Positions 1 through 8,645 of a stretch of 64,000 nt of DNA are shown here, piece by piece. The position numbers and the translations under genes are program-made. How positions within the stretch are numbered: position 1 is the first letter of the stretch; each line of letters opens with the position of its first letter. The notes beneath the pieces are model-generated. The model saw only the letters and a program-made list of their open reading frames with translations, did no database searches and was not told the DNA's origin. The DNA comes from Algimonas porphyrae (GTDB lineage Bacteria; Pseudomonadota; Alphaproteobacteria; Caulobacterales; Maricaulaceae). The stretch covers positions 558,001-622,000 of the forward strand of contig NZ_CP163424.1 in NCBI RefSeq assembly GCF_041429795.1. The letters run 5' to 3'.

Positions 1-878
1 TGATACTGTTCAGTGCTGTTCTGGCGGGCTGTTCCGGCACGGATGAATCCGGGACGTCTCTGAATGCTGATCTGCCGACAAGTGCCATACAGCGCGCCGA
101 TGATCCAGTTGTGGCGCGGGTCGAAGAGACCGTGATCTACCGGTCCGATGTGGAACGCGCCGCGGTCGCGCAAGGACTGATCGGTCAGGGCGATGCCCTG
201 TCGACGGGTAGCAATGTGTTCAAGGTGACTGTCGACGAACTGATCGATCAGCGCCTGTTGGCACTCGATGCGATCAGCCAGGACTTGATGAAGCAGGAGG
301 AAGCGCAACGGCGACTGGCCGCGGCGCGAGAGCGCATTCTGGGCAATTACCGGATCGAGACCCATCTGGCGGCGACGGTGAACGAGGAAACGATCCGGAC
401 CCTTTACGAGGCGCAGAACAATCTCGGCTCACGGGGTGAGGAACGGCGCATCCGCCAGATTGTCGTGGCGGACGAAGAACAGGCCACAAATGTGCTGAAC
501 CGGCTGCGCGACGAAGAGGATTTCGAGCTCTTGGCAGCAGAGCTGTCGATCGATGCGCAAACTTCGCAATCGGGCGGTGAACGGGGCTGGCTCAGCCGCG
601 ATATGGTCGAATCCGGTTTGCGCGACGCCGTCTTCGCGGCGCCGATCGGTGGCCGTGTGGGGCCGATCAAAGCGCAGGACGGCTGGGTGGTTCTGGAAGT
701 TCTCGATCGTCGTATCCCCAATCAGCGAAGTTTCGAGGAAATGCGCGAAGACATTGCGCGCTTCATGACATTCGAAGCGATTGACGGCCTGATGTCGGAT
801 CTGCGGGAGGATGCTGCGATCGAACGCGTCTATGAATCCGATATGGCGCCGGACGCGTCTGAAACGCCCGATCCCTGA
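1..878 (+). CDS. Parvulin-type peptidylprolyl isomerase lipoprotein (5' end missing)
   Basis: The frame is open from the left edge (first full codon at base 3), so the start lies outside the window. The first visible residues, ILFSAVLAGC, are a lipobox with the acylated Cys at bases 30-32, so this is an exported lipoprotein. A GTG at base 111 could be mistaken for the start. A SurA-like N-terminal helical part is followed by a parvulin domain (EERRIRQIVV to GWVVLEVLDRR, about bases 430-715) with the GGERGWLSRDMV segment typical of rotamases. The likely role is folding of exported proteins, anchored to a membrane facing the periplasm. It lies 37 bp upstream of argJ on the same strand. I am sure of the family but not of the substrate. 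Confidence 0.85.
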   Translation, partial: ILFSAVLAGCSGTDESGTSLNADLPTSAIQRADDPVVARVEETVIYRSDVERAAVAQGLIGQGDALSTGSNVFKVTVDELIDQRLLALDAISQDLMKQEEAQRRLAAARERILGNYRIETHLAATVNEETIRTLYEAQNNLGSRGEERRIRQIVVADEEQATNVLNRLRDEEDFELLAAELSIDAQTSQSGGERGWLSRDMVESGLRDAVFAAPIGGRVGPIKAQDGWVVLEVLDRRIPNQRSFEEMREDIARFMTFEAIDGLMSDLREDAAIERVYESDMAPDASETPDP

Positions 879-915
879 CAGTGCGCACGCCGAACTTGAA
901 GATTTCCAACGCCTT

Positions 916-2154
916 ATGACGACAGCTATCAGCCCATTTGCGCCAGAGTATTTTCCGACGCTGCCGCCGCTCGACGGTTTCACCATGGCGACGGCAGAGG
1001 CCGGGGTGAAATATCGGGGCCGGACCGACCTCTGGGTGTTACGCTGTGATCCGGGCACATCTGTGGCAGGCGTCTTCACACAAAATCGCTGCCCCGGTGC
1101 GCCCGTGGACTGGTCGCGCAAGGCCTTGTCGGCCCGCCCGGACGGCCCGCGTCTGGTGGTTGTCAATAGCGGGACGGCCAATGTCTTTTCCGGTCAGGCC
1201 GGACGGGACGCCGTCAAGCTGACGGCGCAAGGTGCGGTGGAGGTGTTCGGCGGTCATGCGGACGCGGTCCAGATCGCCAGCACGGGCGTCATTGGCGTCG
1301 CGCTGGACGCCAGCAAGGTCGTGGCGCAATTTCCGGACATGGCCAGCCGGATGCGCAGCGATGGCTGGGACGCGGCGGCCCGCGCCATCATGACGACGGA
1401 TACCTATCCCAAAGGGGCGAGCGCGACGGCGATGATCCACGGGACCCGGGTTACGATCAACGGCATCGCCAAGGGGTCGGGCATGATCGCGCCTGACATG
1501 GCGACGATGCTGGCTTATATAGCGACGGATGCACGCCTCGATCAGGCAAGCCTGCAGGCTCTGTTGACGGATCTGACAGGGCCGACCTTCAATTCGATCA
1601 CCGTCGATAGCGACACGTCGACGTCCGACACACTCTTGCTACTGGCCAGCGGGGCAGCCGATCACCCTGAAGTGACGGGAAGCGATGATCCCGCACTGGC
1701 GGATTTCCGACAGGCTCTGCGCCGTGTAATGTTCGATCTGTCGCAGCAGATCGTGCGCGACGGCGAAGGCATCAGCAAGCTGATCGAGGTCGTCGTCACG
1801 GGCGCGGTCAGCAATGCCAGCGCCGACGCGGTTGCCCGGTCCATCGCCAATTCGCCTCTGGTCAAGACGGCCGTCGCCGGAGAAGATGCGAATTGGGGCC
1901 GGATCATCATGGCGGTCGGTAAGGCTGGCGAACCGGCCGAGCGGGACCGGCTCAGCATTCATATCGGTCCGCACTGCCTGGCCACGAATGGCCAGCCTGA
2001 CCCGAATTACCGTGAAGCCATGGGGGCGGCCTATATGAAGCAATCGGAGATCCGGATCGGGGTCGATCTCGCGCTCGGCGAGGGGGCCGCAACCGTCTAT
2101 GGCTGCGACCTGACCCACGCCTATATCGACATCAATGCGGATTACCGATCGTGA
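916..2154 (+). CDS. argJ: Bifunctional ornithine acetyltransferase / N-acetylglutamate synthase ArgJ
   Basis: ArgJ transfers acetyl from N-acetylornithine to glutamate and can also acetylate glutamate from acetyl-CoA, in the cyclic arginine pathway. The 412-residue protein is of normal length. The segment KGSGMIAPDMATML holds the Ala-Thr autocleavage site whose Thr becomes the nucleophile, and GEDANWGRI near the C-terminus is also typical. ATG 916 was chosen because MTTAISPFAPEYFPTLPP matches the usual ArgJ start; an upstream in-frame ATG at 811 would overlap the parvulin gene by 68 bp. The stop overlaps the GTG of the Nudix gene by 4 bp, so the two are probably translationally coupled. Confidence 0.96.
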   Translation: MTTAISPFAPEYFPTLPPLDGFTMATAEAGVKYRGRTDLWVLRCDPGTSVAGVFTQNRCPGAPVDWSRKALSARPDGPRLVVVNSGTANVFSGQAGRDAVKLTAQGAVEVFGGHADAVQIASTGVIGVALDASKVVAQFPDMASRMRSDGWDAAARAIMTTDTYPKGASATAMIHGTRVTINGIAKGSGMIAPDMATMLAYIATDARLDQASLQALLTDLTGPTFNSITVDSDTSTSDTLLLLASGAADHPEVTGSDDPALADFRQALRRVMFDLSQQIVRDGEGISKLIEVVVTGAVSNASADAVARSIANSPLVKTAVAGEDANWGRIIMAVGKAGEPAERDRLSIHIGPHCLATNGQPDPNYREAMGAAYMKQSEIRIGVDLALGEGAATVYGCDLTHAYIDINADYRS

Positions 2155-2579
2155 AAACCCCTGTTCTGTGGGTCGCCGCCTGCGGCCTGATCGATGCGGA
2201 CGGACGCGTGCTGGTGACGCAGCGTCCCGACGGTCGGGATCATGCCGGTTTGTGGGAGTTTCCCGGCGGCAAGATCGAACCGGGTGAGCGGCCTGAAGAG
2301 ACGCTGGTGCGCGAGCTCTATGAAGAGCTATCGGTCGAGCCGTGTCTGGACTGCTTGGAACCGCTGACTTTCGCCAGCCATGCCTATCCCGATTTCCACC
2401 TGATCATGCCGACCTATGTCTGTCGGCAGTGGGACGGCATGGTTCGCCCGCGCGAAGGGCAGGCGACGAAATGGGCTTGGGCCGAAGATATTGTTCGGCT
2501 GCCCCTCTTGCCGGCTGACATCCCGTTGGCGCGCCATCTGGCTGCGCGCCTGCCCAAGGGACGGCGGTTTCTGACTTGA
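2151..2579 (+). CDS. mutT: Nudix hydrolase, MutT-like (8-oxo-dGTP diphosphatase)
   Basis: 142 residues with a GTG start overlapping the argJ stop. The Nudix box is GKIEPGERPEETLVRELYEE followed by LSV. The acidic REXXEE core that binds metal is intact, but the Gly normally found after EEx is Ser here. The family cleaves oxidised nucleoside triphosphates, and the WEFPGGKIEPGE start of the box is typical of MutT proper. The parvulin-argJ-mutT order is common in Caulobacter-like genomes. Related Nudix enzymes with other nucleotide substrates cannot be excluded. Confidence 0.88.
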   Translation: MKTPVLWVAACGLIDADGRVLVTQRPDGRDHAGLWEFPGGKIEPGERPEETLVRELYEELSVEPCLDCLEPLTFASHAYPDFHLIMPTYVCRQWDGMVRPREGQATKWAWAEDIVRLPLLPADIPLARHLAARLPKGRRFLT

Positions 2580-2696
2580 TGGCTGGACTGGGCAGATGAT
2601 ACTTTTCAGGATCTTGAAAACCTGGGTCGCAGCCGGATTTCGCGTAAGCGCTCAACTGGCTGCGAATATTTTCGCACAAGACCCGGTGTGGCTGAC

Positions 2697-3617
2697 ATGA
2701 GCGACACTTTATCTGCGATCCGGACCCGGATGGGGCGTGCCGAAGTTGCGATCCTTCTCGTTCTGGGCCTGCTCTGGGGCGGGTCCTATTTTTTCGTCGA
2801 AATTCTGCTGCAAAGCCTGCCGCCATTTTCGATCATTGCCGTACGGTTGACCCTGGCCAGCGCAGTCCTGTGGGGGCTGGTGGCGGTGACACGCACACCT
2901 GTCCCACGACACGCAGGCGGCTGGGCGACGCTCGCCACGGTCGGACTGATCGGCGTCGCCGTGCCGTTCATGCTGATCGTATGGGGACAAACCCGCATTA
3001 CGGGTGGCCTGGCGGCCATACTCAACGCCACAGCCCCGCTCTTCACCGTTGTGATCGCGGGGCTGTTTCTGACCGATGAGCGGATCACGCTGGCCAAATT
3101 CGGGGGCGTTGCAATCGGTCTGCTCGGCGTCGGGGTGCTGGTCGGGCCGTCGGCGATTCTCAATGCGAATGGCTCCGCGCTGGGTCAGGCCGCGGTCATA
3201 CTGGCCGCATTATGCTATTCGGTCGCCGGCATCGTCTCGCGACGTTTTTCACGGATCGGCATCTCTCCGCTCATGGTTGCGACGGGGCAATGTAGTCTCG
3301 CCGCCATACTGATGGTCCCGCTCGCAATAGCAACAGATGGTCTGGCTCCGCTCGCCGCCGCGCCGTGCGACGCCTGGCTGGCGCTGCTGGCTTTGGCACT
3401 ACTGTCGACGGTGCTGGCCTATATCCTTTATTTCCGCCTGATCGACCGGGCTGGTGCGACCAATGCGGTGCTCGTCGCCTATCTGATACCCGTCTCAGCC
3501 ATCGCCTTGGGGGCGATGTTTCTCGGGGAAAGATTAACGCCGATGCAGCTGGCCGGTGGGGCGCTGATCGGCGTCGGTCTTCTTGTGACAGATGGTCGGA
3601 TTTTCAGCCGCGCTTGA
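2697..3617 (+). CDS. EamA/DMT-family permease
   Basis: A 306-residue, very hydrophobic protein with about ten membrane segments arranged as two repeated EamA halves, an inner-membrane drug/metabolite exporter family. Typical segments are LLWGGSYFFVEILL near the N-terminus and GERLTPMQLAGGALIGVGLL near the end. ATG 2697 is preferred; a GTG at 2688 is in frame, and neither has a clear ribosome site. The 3' end overlaps the convergent GlsB-type gene by 14 bp. The substrate cannot be predicted. Confidence 0.85.
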   Translation: MSDTLSAIRTRMGRAEVAILLVLGLLWGGSYFFVEILLQSLPPFSIIAVRLTLASAVLWGLVAVTRTPVPRHAGGWATLATVGLIGVAVPFMLIVWGQTRITGGLAAILNATAPLFTVVIAGLFLTDERITLAKFGGVAIGLLGVGVLVGPSAILNANGSALGQAAVILAALCYSVAGIVSRRFSRIGISPLMVATGQCSLAAILMVPLAIATDGLAPLAAAPCDAWLALLALALLSTVLAYILYFRLIDRAGATNAVLVAYLIPVSAIALGAMFLGERLTPMQLAGGALIGVGLLVTDGRIFSRA

Positions 3618-3855
3618 AAATCTTCGATGCGATGATGGACACGAGAATGGCGCCGATGACCGTGCCAATAAAGCCAGCGACTTCGCCCATTGTGTAAAAG
3701 CCGAGCGTCTGTCCGAGCCAGGTGAAGAGCAACCCGCCCAGGATTCCGGCAAGGATCATCATGATCAACCCTTTGGGCTCATGACGATCCGGTAGAATGA
3801 TCTTGGCGACGAATCCGGCAAGCGCCGCGACGATAATAGTCCAGATAATGCTCAT
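3604..3855 (-). CDS. GlsB/YeaQ/YmgE-family stress membrane protein
   Basis: An 83-residue protein starting MSIIWTIIVAALAGFVAKII, with three membrane segments, the DRHEPKGLIMMILAGILGG loop typical of transglycosylase-associated proteins, and a basic tail. ATG at 3855 was chosen because GGGAG lies 8 nt upstream; an in-frame codon 15 bases further out lacks this. The family is induced by general stress in many bacteria, with unknown biochemical role. A GGAAC is present upstream (minus strand, around 3916-3920), but no proper -10 follows at the right distance. Confidence 0.88.
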   Translation of the reverse strand: MSIIWTIIVAALAGFVAKIILPDRHEPKGLIMMILAGILGGLLFTWLGQTLGFYTMGEVAGFIGTVIGAILVSIIASKIFKRG

Positions 3856-3933
3856 GACAGAGGCTCCCACAAATGATGCAAACTTATAGCACGTTAATCC
3901 GGCTAGACCAAAGCCGTTCCATGAAAGACCCGC

Positions 3934-4608
3934 TCAACCGTCCAGCGGAATGACGCCGCGCGGCGTCGTCGCGAAGAAGGCGCGTGGTCCGTCCAGCTCG
4001 TCGGCAATCGCCGGATGGCCCACATCGAGCCCGCCCGTAAAGGTTCCGAAGCTGGGCAGGATGATACGCTGTCGGCTGACAGCGAAGCAGGGCCTGGCCA
4101 CTCCGCCGCGCCGGGTCTGGACCCGTACTTTGGGATGCAGATGTCCGCATAGATTGACGCCCACCGTACCGAATGGATGGGTTGGCAGATGGGTCAGTAG
4201 AAAATCGCCGCATTGCAGATGATCCTCGCGCCCGCCGATGAGCCCGTCCGGAATGTCGGGATCATGATTGCCAAGGATCCAGGTGAAGCGTGAAACCCTG
4301 GCGACCAGCGCATTGGCCGCGTCAAAATCGCGCGCGCTCATGCGCTCTCCGGCAGCAATGTCGTGGAAGCTGTCGCCGAGCGCAGCAACATGCCGGGGCT
4401 GAAAGTGATCGATCAGCGCGTCCAGTCGCGCGAGCGTGTCCATCGTATCATAGGTCGGCAGAGGTGCACCGCCGATAGCCTGCAGATAGGACGCCTTTTC
4501 GAAATGCAGATCGGCGACCAGCAAGGTCTCGCAGTCCGGCAGGAAGGCGGCCTTGCGGTAGTCGAACACGATCAGTCCCGCGCGGGTTGCGAACTCAAGC
4601 CGTTCCAT
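3934..4608 (-). CDS. pdeM: Ligase-associated metallophosphoesterase PdeM
   Basis: A 224-residue calcineurin-like phosphoesterase. Metal-binding motifs occur in the expected order: VADLHFEK (DxH), ALGDSFHD, ILGNHDPD and GHLHPK. PdeM is one of four proteins that travel with the cisplatin-damage-response ATP-dependent ligase, and all four occur here. ATG 4608 (MERLEFATRAG) matches the usual start; the longer in-frame version adds a basic, proline-rich stretch that is really the end of the helicase read in another frame. It overlaps the helicase stop by 14 bp, so the two are co-transcribed. The exact DNA substrate of the family is not settled. Confidence 0.92.
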   Translation of the reverse strand: MERLEFATRAGLIVFDYRKAAFLPDCETLLVADLHFEKASYLQAIGGAPLPTYDTMDTLARLDALIDHFQPRHVAALGDSFHDIAAGERMSARDFDAANALVARVSRFTWILGNHDPDIPDGLIGGREDHLQCGDFLLTHLPTHPFGTVGVNLCGHLHPKVRVQTRRGGVARPCFAVSRQRIILPSFGTFTGGLDVGHPAIADELDGPRAFFATTPRGVIPLDG

Positions 4609-7210
4609 GACCCGGCGTCGTTGGGGTTGCGGGCGTTCTGGCGCCGCCGTCTGGTTCCTGTTTCGCCGCCCTGTCCACATAATCTCTGACCTGATCCAGC
4701 AGCGAGTCGCCGACCCCGTTCATATAGTCCTGAACATGGCTTGCTTCTGCCATGAGCCGGTCCTGGGCTTCGCCGCGAATCCGTTCCTTGCCCACTTGCA
4801 TCATGGCCGGAATAGACAGGGGGCTGGCATGGGGCAAAGTCCGGAATACAGTCTTGCCAGCAACTTCGCTCAGGAAGCCGCGCAACCGGCCAATGTCGAG
4901 CAGGTCGCTTTCCGCCTCCTCCCGCGCGATCCGCAGCAATATGTGATCCGGTTCGTATTTCAGCAGCACGTCATAGATCAGGTCCGTCGAGAACGTGACC
5001 TGTTTCATGGTGCGCTGCTGACCGGGCAGGCGCTGTTCGGTCAGTCCGGCAATGGTTGCGATCTTACGGAAACTGCGCTTGATCATTGGCGAATTGACGA
5101 TCCAGTCGTCCAGCTCGGCATCCAGAATATCCGTATCGAGCAGACCGTCGAGCGAATTGACCGGCTCCAGGCTGGTGATGGTCAGCGCATAATCGGTGAT
5201 GGTGAAATTGATCGGGGCGAGGCGTTGTGTCTCCATCCGCTTGGTCAGCAGGAAGCCCAGTGCATTATTGACTTTCCGCCCCTCGAATGTGTGGACCAGC
5301 AGCACATGATCGTTGCGGTCGAAGAAGCTTTCCACCAGCAATCCGTCAGGTCCAGGCAGGTCGGAGAAGAGCGATTGCAATGTCAGCCACTGTTCGACCT
5401 GATCGGGCAGCCGGTGCCATTGTGCCGGATCGCTGACCACGGCGCGCACCCCGTCCGCCAGATAGGAGGAGAGCGGCATCATTCCGCCCGCATAGGCAGG
5501 GATTTTCGGTCGGGCCCGCGGGGCGGGAACGGCCTCGACCGCCATGTCGCGAATGCCCTGATAGCGCAGCGTCTCTCCAGCGAAGGCGAATGTATCGCCG
5601 GGGTTGAGGTTCATGACGAACCGTTCCTCGATCTCGCCGACGACGCGCCCGCGCTTGGATTTGGGTGATGGAATGCGGCGAACCTTCAGCTTGGCATATT
5701 CGACGATGGTGCCGATATTCATGCGGTGTCGCCGCGCGGCGAATTTATCTGCAATCATGTAGCCGCGTGAGGTCTGTCTCAACCGCTTGAACCGCTCATA
5801 ATTTTTCAGCGCATAACCACCATCGACGGCGAAGGCGAGAATGGCGTCGAAATCCGCCTTGGTGACATGGCGGTAGGGCCAGGCGGAACGGATCTCGGCG
5901 AGCGCTTCGCGTTTTTTCAGCGGTCCGGCGCAGCCGCGATTGACCAGATATTGCACGACCACATCCATCGCCCCGTCGGAATAGGTCTCGCCGTCGCGAT
6001 GACCGCCCTCGATCGCCTGAATGGCGACGTCGCATTCGACGACCTCCAGCGGATTGGTCGGGACCAGAACGGCCTTGGAGGCTTCGTCGATGCGGTGGTT
6101 GGACCGTCCGATCCGTTGCAGCAGGCGCGAAACGCCCTTGGGTGCACCGACCTGGATGATTACATCCACATCGCCCCAGTCGATCCCCATCTCGAGCGCC
6201 GAAGTCGAGACCACGGCGCGCATCTGTCCCGACGCGATCAGGCTTTCCGTCTTCTGCCGCCGATCGCGGGCCAGCGATCCGTGATAGACGCCGATCGGCA
6301 GCCCGTCCTCATTGGCTTCCCAGAGCTGCTGGAACAGCACTTCCGCCTGGGCGCGCGTATTGACGAAGACGATGGCTGTCCGGTGATCGCGAATGATCTG
6401 GTAGATGTCGCGCACGGCAAAGCGCGACGAATGTCCGCCCAGCGGGAAGCGCCCTTCCGGCTCGATGATGGTGATCGCCGGCGGCGTATCGCCCGCCACC
6501 TCGATCCGGTCGGCGGGTGCGCCTGTCGGACCGAGCCAGGCGGCGGCTTTGTCCGGCTGAGCGACTGTTGCCGACAGGCCGAAACGGACATGATCGGGGG
6601 CCAGCGTCTGCAGCCGGGCCAGAGCGAGCGCCGTGAAATCGCCGCGCTTGCCGGTCGTGAAACTATGCATTTCATCGATCACCACGCATTTCAGCGACGC
6701 GAAATAATTCGGCGCGTTGTCGTAGGAGAGCAGCAACATCAGCGATTCCGGTGTTGTGAGCAGAATGTCCGGCGGGCGTGTTTGCTGCTTCTTACGCTGA
6801 TAGCTTTTCGTGTCGCCCGTGCGAATGCCGATCTCGATGGGGAGGCTCAGATCCGTCACGGGCCGCATCAGATTGCGCTCAATATCATTGGTCAGCGCCC
6901 GCAGCGGCGAGATGTAGAGTGTATGCAGGGCGGGTTCAGCGTCGCTGGGTCTGTCTTCCTTTTTCTTGGCGAGATCGCAGAGCGATGGCAGGAACCCGGC
7001 CAGCGTCTTGCCGCCGCCCGTCGGTGCGATCAGTAGCGTGTCGCGTCCCTGTGCGAATTGGTCCACCATGCGCCGCTGATAATCGCGCACGCGCCATCCC
7101 TGCGCGGCGAACCAGCCGTCAATGTCAGACGGAATCAGTGGTTCGGACGATGTAGGCGCGACGGACACAAGATTGGATACGTATGAAAGCGTCGATCCGC
7201 TCCGATTCAT
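4595..7210 (-). CDS. Ligase-associated DEXH-box DNA helicase (Lhr-like)
   Basis: About 871 residues. Helicase motifs are clear: APTGGGKT (Walker A), VIDEMHSF (DEXH box with Met at the third position), LSATVAQP (motif III) and QRIGRSNHR (motif VI). The rest is the long Lhr-type C-terminal region. It is assigned to the ligase-associated subgroup because pdeM follows and the exonuclease and ligase lie just across the gap. The start is uncertain: ATG 7210 (MNRSGSTLS) is my choice, ATG 7264 would add 18 residues, and a GTG near 7172 is possible. The homologous region begins around WFAAQGWRVRDYQ. The tail after YVDRAAKQEPDG is short and probably disordered. Confidence 0.92.
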   Translation of the reverse strand: MNRSGSTLSYVSNLVSVAPTSSEPLIPSDIDGWFAAQGWRVRDYQRRMVDQFAQGRDTLLIAPTGGGKTLAGFLPSLCDLAKKKEDRPSDAEPALHTLYISPLRALTNDIERNLMRPVTDLSLPIEIGIRTGDTKSYQRKKQQTRPPDILLTTPESLMLLLSYDNAPNYFASLKCVVIDEMHSFTTGKRGDFTALALARLQTLAPDHVRFGLSATVAQPDKAAAWLGPTGAPADRIEVAGDTPPAITIIEPEGRFPLGGHSSRFAVRDIYQIIRDHRTAIVFVNTRAQAEVLFQQLWEANEDGLPIGVYHGSLARDRRQKTESLIASGQMRAVVSTSALEMGIDWGDVDVIIQVGAPKGVSRLLQRIGRSNHRIDEASKAVLVPTNPLEVVECDVAIQAIEGGHRDGETYSDGAMDVVVQYLVNRGCAGPLKKREALAEIRSAWPYRHVTKADFDAILAFAVDGGYALKNYERFKRLRQTSRGYMIADKFAARRHRMNIGTIVEYAKLKVRRIPSPKSKRGRVVGEIEERFVMNLNPGDTFAFAGETLRYQGIRDMAVEAVPAPRARPKIPAYAGGMMPLSSYLADGVRAVVSDPAQWHRLPDQVEQWLTLQSLFSDLPGPDGLLVESFFDRNDHVLLVHTFEGRKVNNALGFLLTKRMETQRLAPINFTITDYALTITSLEPVNSLDGLLDTDILDAELDDWIVNSPMIKRSFRKIATIAGLTEQRLPGQQRTMKQVTFSTDLIYDVLLKYEPDHILLRIAREEAESDLLDIGRLRGFLSEVAGKTVFRTLPHASPLSIPAMMQVGKERIRGEAQDRLMAEASHVQDYMNGVGDSLLDQVRDYVDRAAKQEPDGGARTPATPTTPGHGTA

Positions 7211-7285
7211 TTCAGCCCAGGCGCCATTGTCCCACCGGGCATCGGGGCCGCGGCCTTCGTCCATTCTGCGTCGTGAGTGACACGA

Positions 7286-7350
7286 GCGCGGACTGTGTTC
7301 CCTGATGGGGAACGAGAAATAGAACCATTTTCAGCGAACACAGTCCGCGC
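7286..7350. repeat. 15-bp perfect inverted repeat upstream of the helicase gene
   Basis: GCGCGGACTGTGTTC at 7286-7300 is exactly complementary to 7336-7350, with a 35-base centre. Inside the centre, GTTCC and GGAAC form a second small palindrome (7297-7313). It sits 76 bp upstream of the chosen helicase start, so an operator or cruciform role is possible. No U-tract follows, so a terminator is unlikely. Confidence 0.75.
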
Positions 7351-7775
7351 GCCTGAGGAGCGCATCCGGTCGTCAGCGCCGTGGCCCCGAGGGGCCACCA
7401 TGGCCTCACCCCGGAGCGGGATAGACGAAGCTGCCCCTTTCGAGGACAGCCTCATCATCCCGGTTTTAGCGGGAGGGCGCATCCGGGGCCTGGTCCGAAA
7501 CAGACCAGACCTGGGACTCGTATCTCGCCCCCGCCTCACCATTGGTCGCTTCGCCGGGTGGGGCCCTGCGTGCCGTATGACCTCACGCAACGCCCAACCC
7601 CCAAGCCCCCGCTCATACCAAAAGCCATACACTCTCTCGTGTCCGAAGCAGGTGAAGCTAGAAAAGCATGGGAAATGAAGGGGTGGACGGAATTGGCAGA
7701 CTTTCTGACAAGCCTCTGAAAACACCGGCGGCGTTAAAGGTATAGGCGGGGATCAATCCAAGCAGGTCTCTATAA

Positions 7776-7876
7776 TTCCGCTCAGGCCGACTTGATCGGC
7801 CTGCCTATTTCCCACCTGTTTCCGCCAGCCGAGACGGCAGGAGATAGGCTCGCCGGTCAAGTCGGCGACAGCGGAA
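7776..7876. repeat. Imperfect palindrome, arms about 35 bp
   Basis: The left arm (7776-7810, TTCCGCTCAGGCCGACTTGA and onward) matches the reverse complement of the right arm (841-876 of the same kilobase, ATAGGC to GCGGAA) with a few mismatches. The loop is about 30 bases. A small perfect hairpin GGCCGA/TCGGCC lies inside the left arm. It looks like a mobile intergenic repeat rather than a gene part. Confidence 0.65.
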
Positions 7877-7898
7877 GAAGGGGAGGAAAGTCTATTTC

Positions 7899-8012
7899 TT
7901 CTCTTCCGTCATTGCAGAGCGCGATTGTGCGATCCATGGCAGGGGCCGTCAGGCTAGCCGAGAGATCGAGGCCATGGATCAGACAATCAAGTTGTGTGAT
8001 GGCGGGAAAGAA
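7899..8012. repeat. Imperfect palindrome, arms about 40 bp
   Basis: GATTGT, two bases, then GATCCATGGC in the left arm (7923-7940) is mirrored by GCCATGGATC, two bases, then ACAATC (7971-7988). Weaker pairing extends outward through CCGTCATTG and TGATGGCGGG. The arm text resembles the CGTCATTGC-GAGC type of dispersed repeat seen in many alphaproteobacterial intergenic regions. Copy number cannot be judged from one window. Confidence 0.6.
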
Positions 8013-8037
8013 AACGCGCCCTTTTTCAAAACCCTCA

Positions 8038-8159
8038 CCGTCCTCTCCCCCTCCGACTTCGCTAACGCTCAGCCACCTCCCCCGGACAGGGGGAGGGGGA
8101 CCGCGACGCGGGAGTGAACGTGAGCGAACGAAGCGACGGGGTGGAGGGGGAGAGGACGG
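8038..8159. repeat. Palindromic repeat with 17-bp perfect ends
   Basis: CCGTCCTCTCCCCCTCC at 8038-8054 pairs exactly with 8143-8159. An inner hairpin CCTCCCCC/GGGGGAGG (8076-8096) and a third arm (GACTTCGCT near 8055, AACGAAGCGAC near 8127-8137) make a branched fold. Such C/G-block elements are dispersed repeats in related genomes; only one copy was noticed here. Confidence 0.7.
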
Positions 8160-8232
8160 AGAAATCTGCATCAGAGGATGAACGGTGGCGAAGGTCTCAT
8201 TCCGTCCCGGCATGCGGGAGCGCCTTCAGCTC

Positions 8233-8583
8233 TCACGCGCATCCATCATCTTTTAACGGGTCATGACCCCAGTTCTTGAGCGAGTAGGTCCAGTTGCTGG
8301 TTTCGACATCCTCTTCCGTCGCGCCCTGACTGCAATGGCGTTTGATATAGCCGACGACCCTAGCCATATGGTCCCACTGATCGTCGCTCAGATCGTCCTT
8401 TTTGGTACGTTTTATGGTGACGATGCGGCGACCGGATTTATGACCGGTACTCTCGCCATTGTCGCGATCCCCGACTGACCTGGATTCGTCCGTATCCAGC
8501 CAGTCATCCAGTTGTTGGGGCGCCATATTGACGAGGTCGCGCCATTCGTCCCAGATTTGGTCACGGCTTTTGGAAGATGACAT
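8233..8583 (-). CDS. DUF3140 domain protein
   Basis: A 116-residue small soluble protein starting MSSSKSRDQIWDEWRDLVN. The signature of this family is visible: LVNMAPQQLDDWLDTDESRSVG, then GHKSGRRIV, DHMARVVGYIKRH and the C-terminal WTYSLKNWGHDP. Function is unknown. ATG 8583 was chosen because the family similarity begins there; the frame stays open for 1.1 kb upstream, but that part is antisense to the exonuclease gene and shows no similarity. It lies back-to-back with the exonuclease gene (102 bp apart), splitting the repair locus. Confidence 0.75.
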   Translation of the reverse strand: MSSSKSRDQIWDEWRDLVNMAPQQLDDWLDTDESRSVGDRDNGESTGHKSGRRIVTIKRTKKDDLSDDQWDHMARVVGYIKRHCSQGATEEDVETSNWTYSLKNWGHDPLKDDGCA

Positions 8584-8616
8584 GAGGGCGGCTTCTGCTG
8601 CGTATGAAAGATCGTG

Positions 8617-8645
8617 TTTGTAACGGCAGGACCGGTTTTGCGTTC
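8617..8645 (+). promoter_or_regulatory. Possible ECF-type promoter for the exonuclease-ligase operon
   Basis: TTTGTAAC (8617-8624), 16 bases, then CGTTC (8641-8645). The -35 is identical to the twin promoters at 32.7 kb, and the spacing is the same, but the -10 differs. A second candidate, GGAAC (8652-8656), N16, CGTC (8673-8676), is closer to the EcfG consensus but would start almost on the ATG. Confidence 0.4.

Larger units (their letters stand above)
7211..8232. other. 1-kb gene-free, palindrome-rich intergenic region
   Basis: No reading frame here shows family resemblance or a ribosome site; the frames at 7277-7678 and 7792-8181 are low-complexity and Arg/Pro/Ser rich. The stretch holds a perfect 15-bp inverted repeat (7286-7350), a GTGGCCCC/GGGGCCAC hairpin (7381-7398), and three large imperfect palindromes side by side (7776-7876, 7899-8012, 8038-8159). 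It separates the two halves of the DNA repair locus. Bases 7400-7770 hold nothing I can name. Confidence 0.7.

Noticed and set aside
111-878. GTG 111 as start of the parvulin gene
   Set aside because: A lipobox in the same frame upstream shows that the gene begins outside the window.
3890-3920. EcfG promoter before the GlsB-type gene
   Set aside because: GGAAC is present, but no CGTT-like box lies 16-17 bases downstream.
7297-7325. Possible LexA box near the helicase gene
   Set aside because: The two GAAC blocks (7310 and 7322) are separated by 8 bases, not the 7 of the alphaproteobacterial GTTC-N7-GTTC box.
7277-8181. Plus-strand frames in the palindrome-rich gap
   Set aside because: Pro/Arg/Ser-rich, no ribosome site, and they run through inverted repeats.
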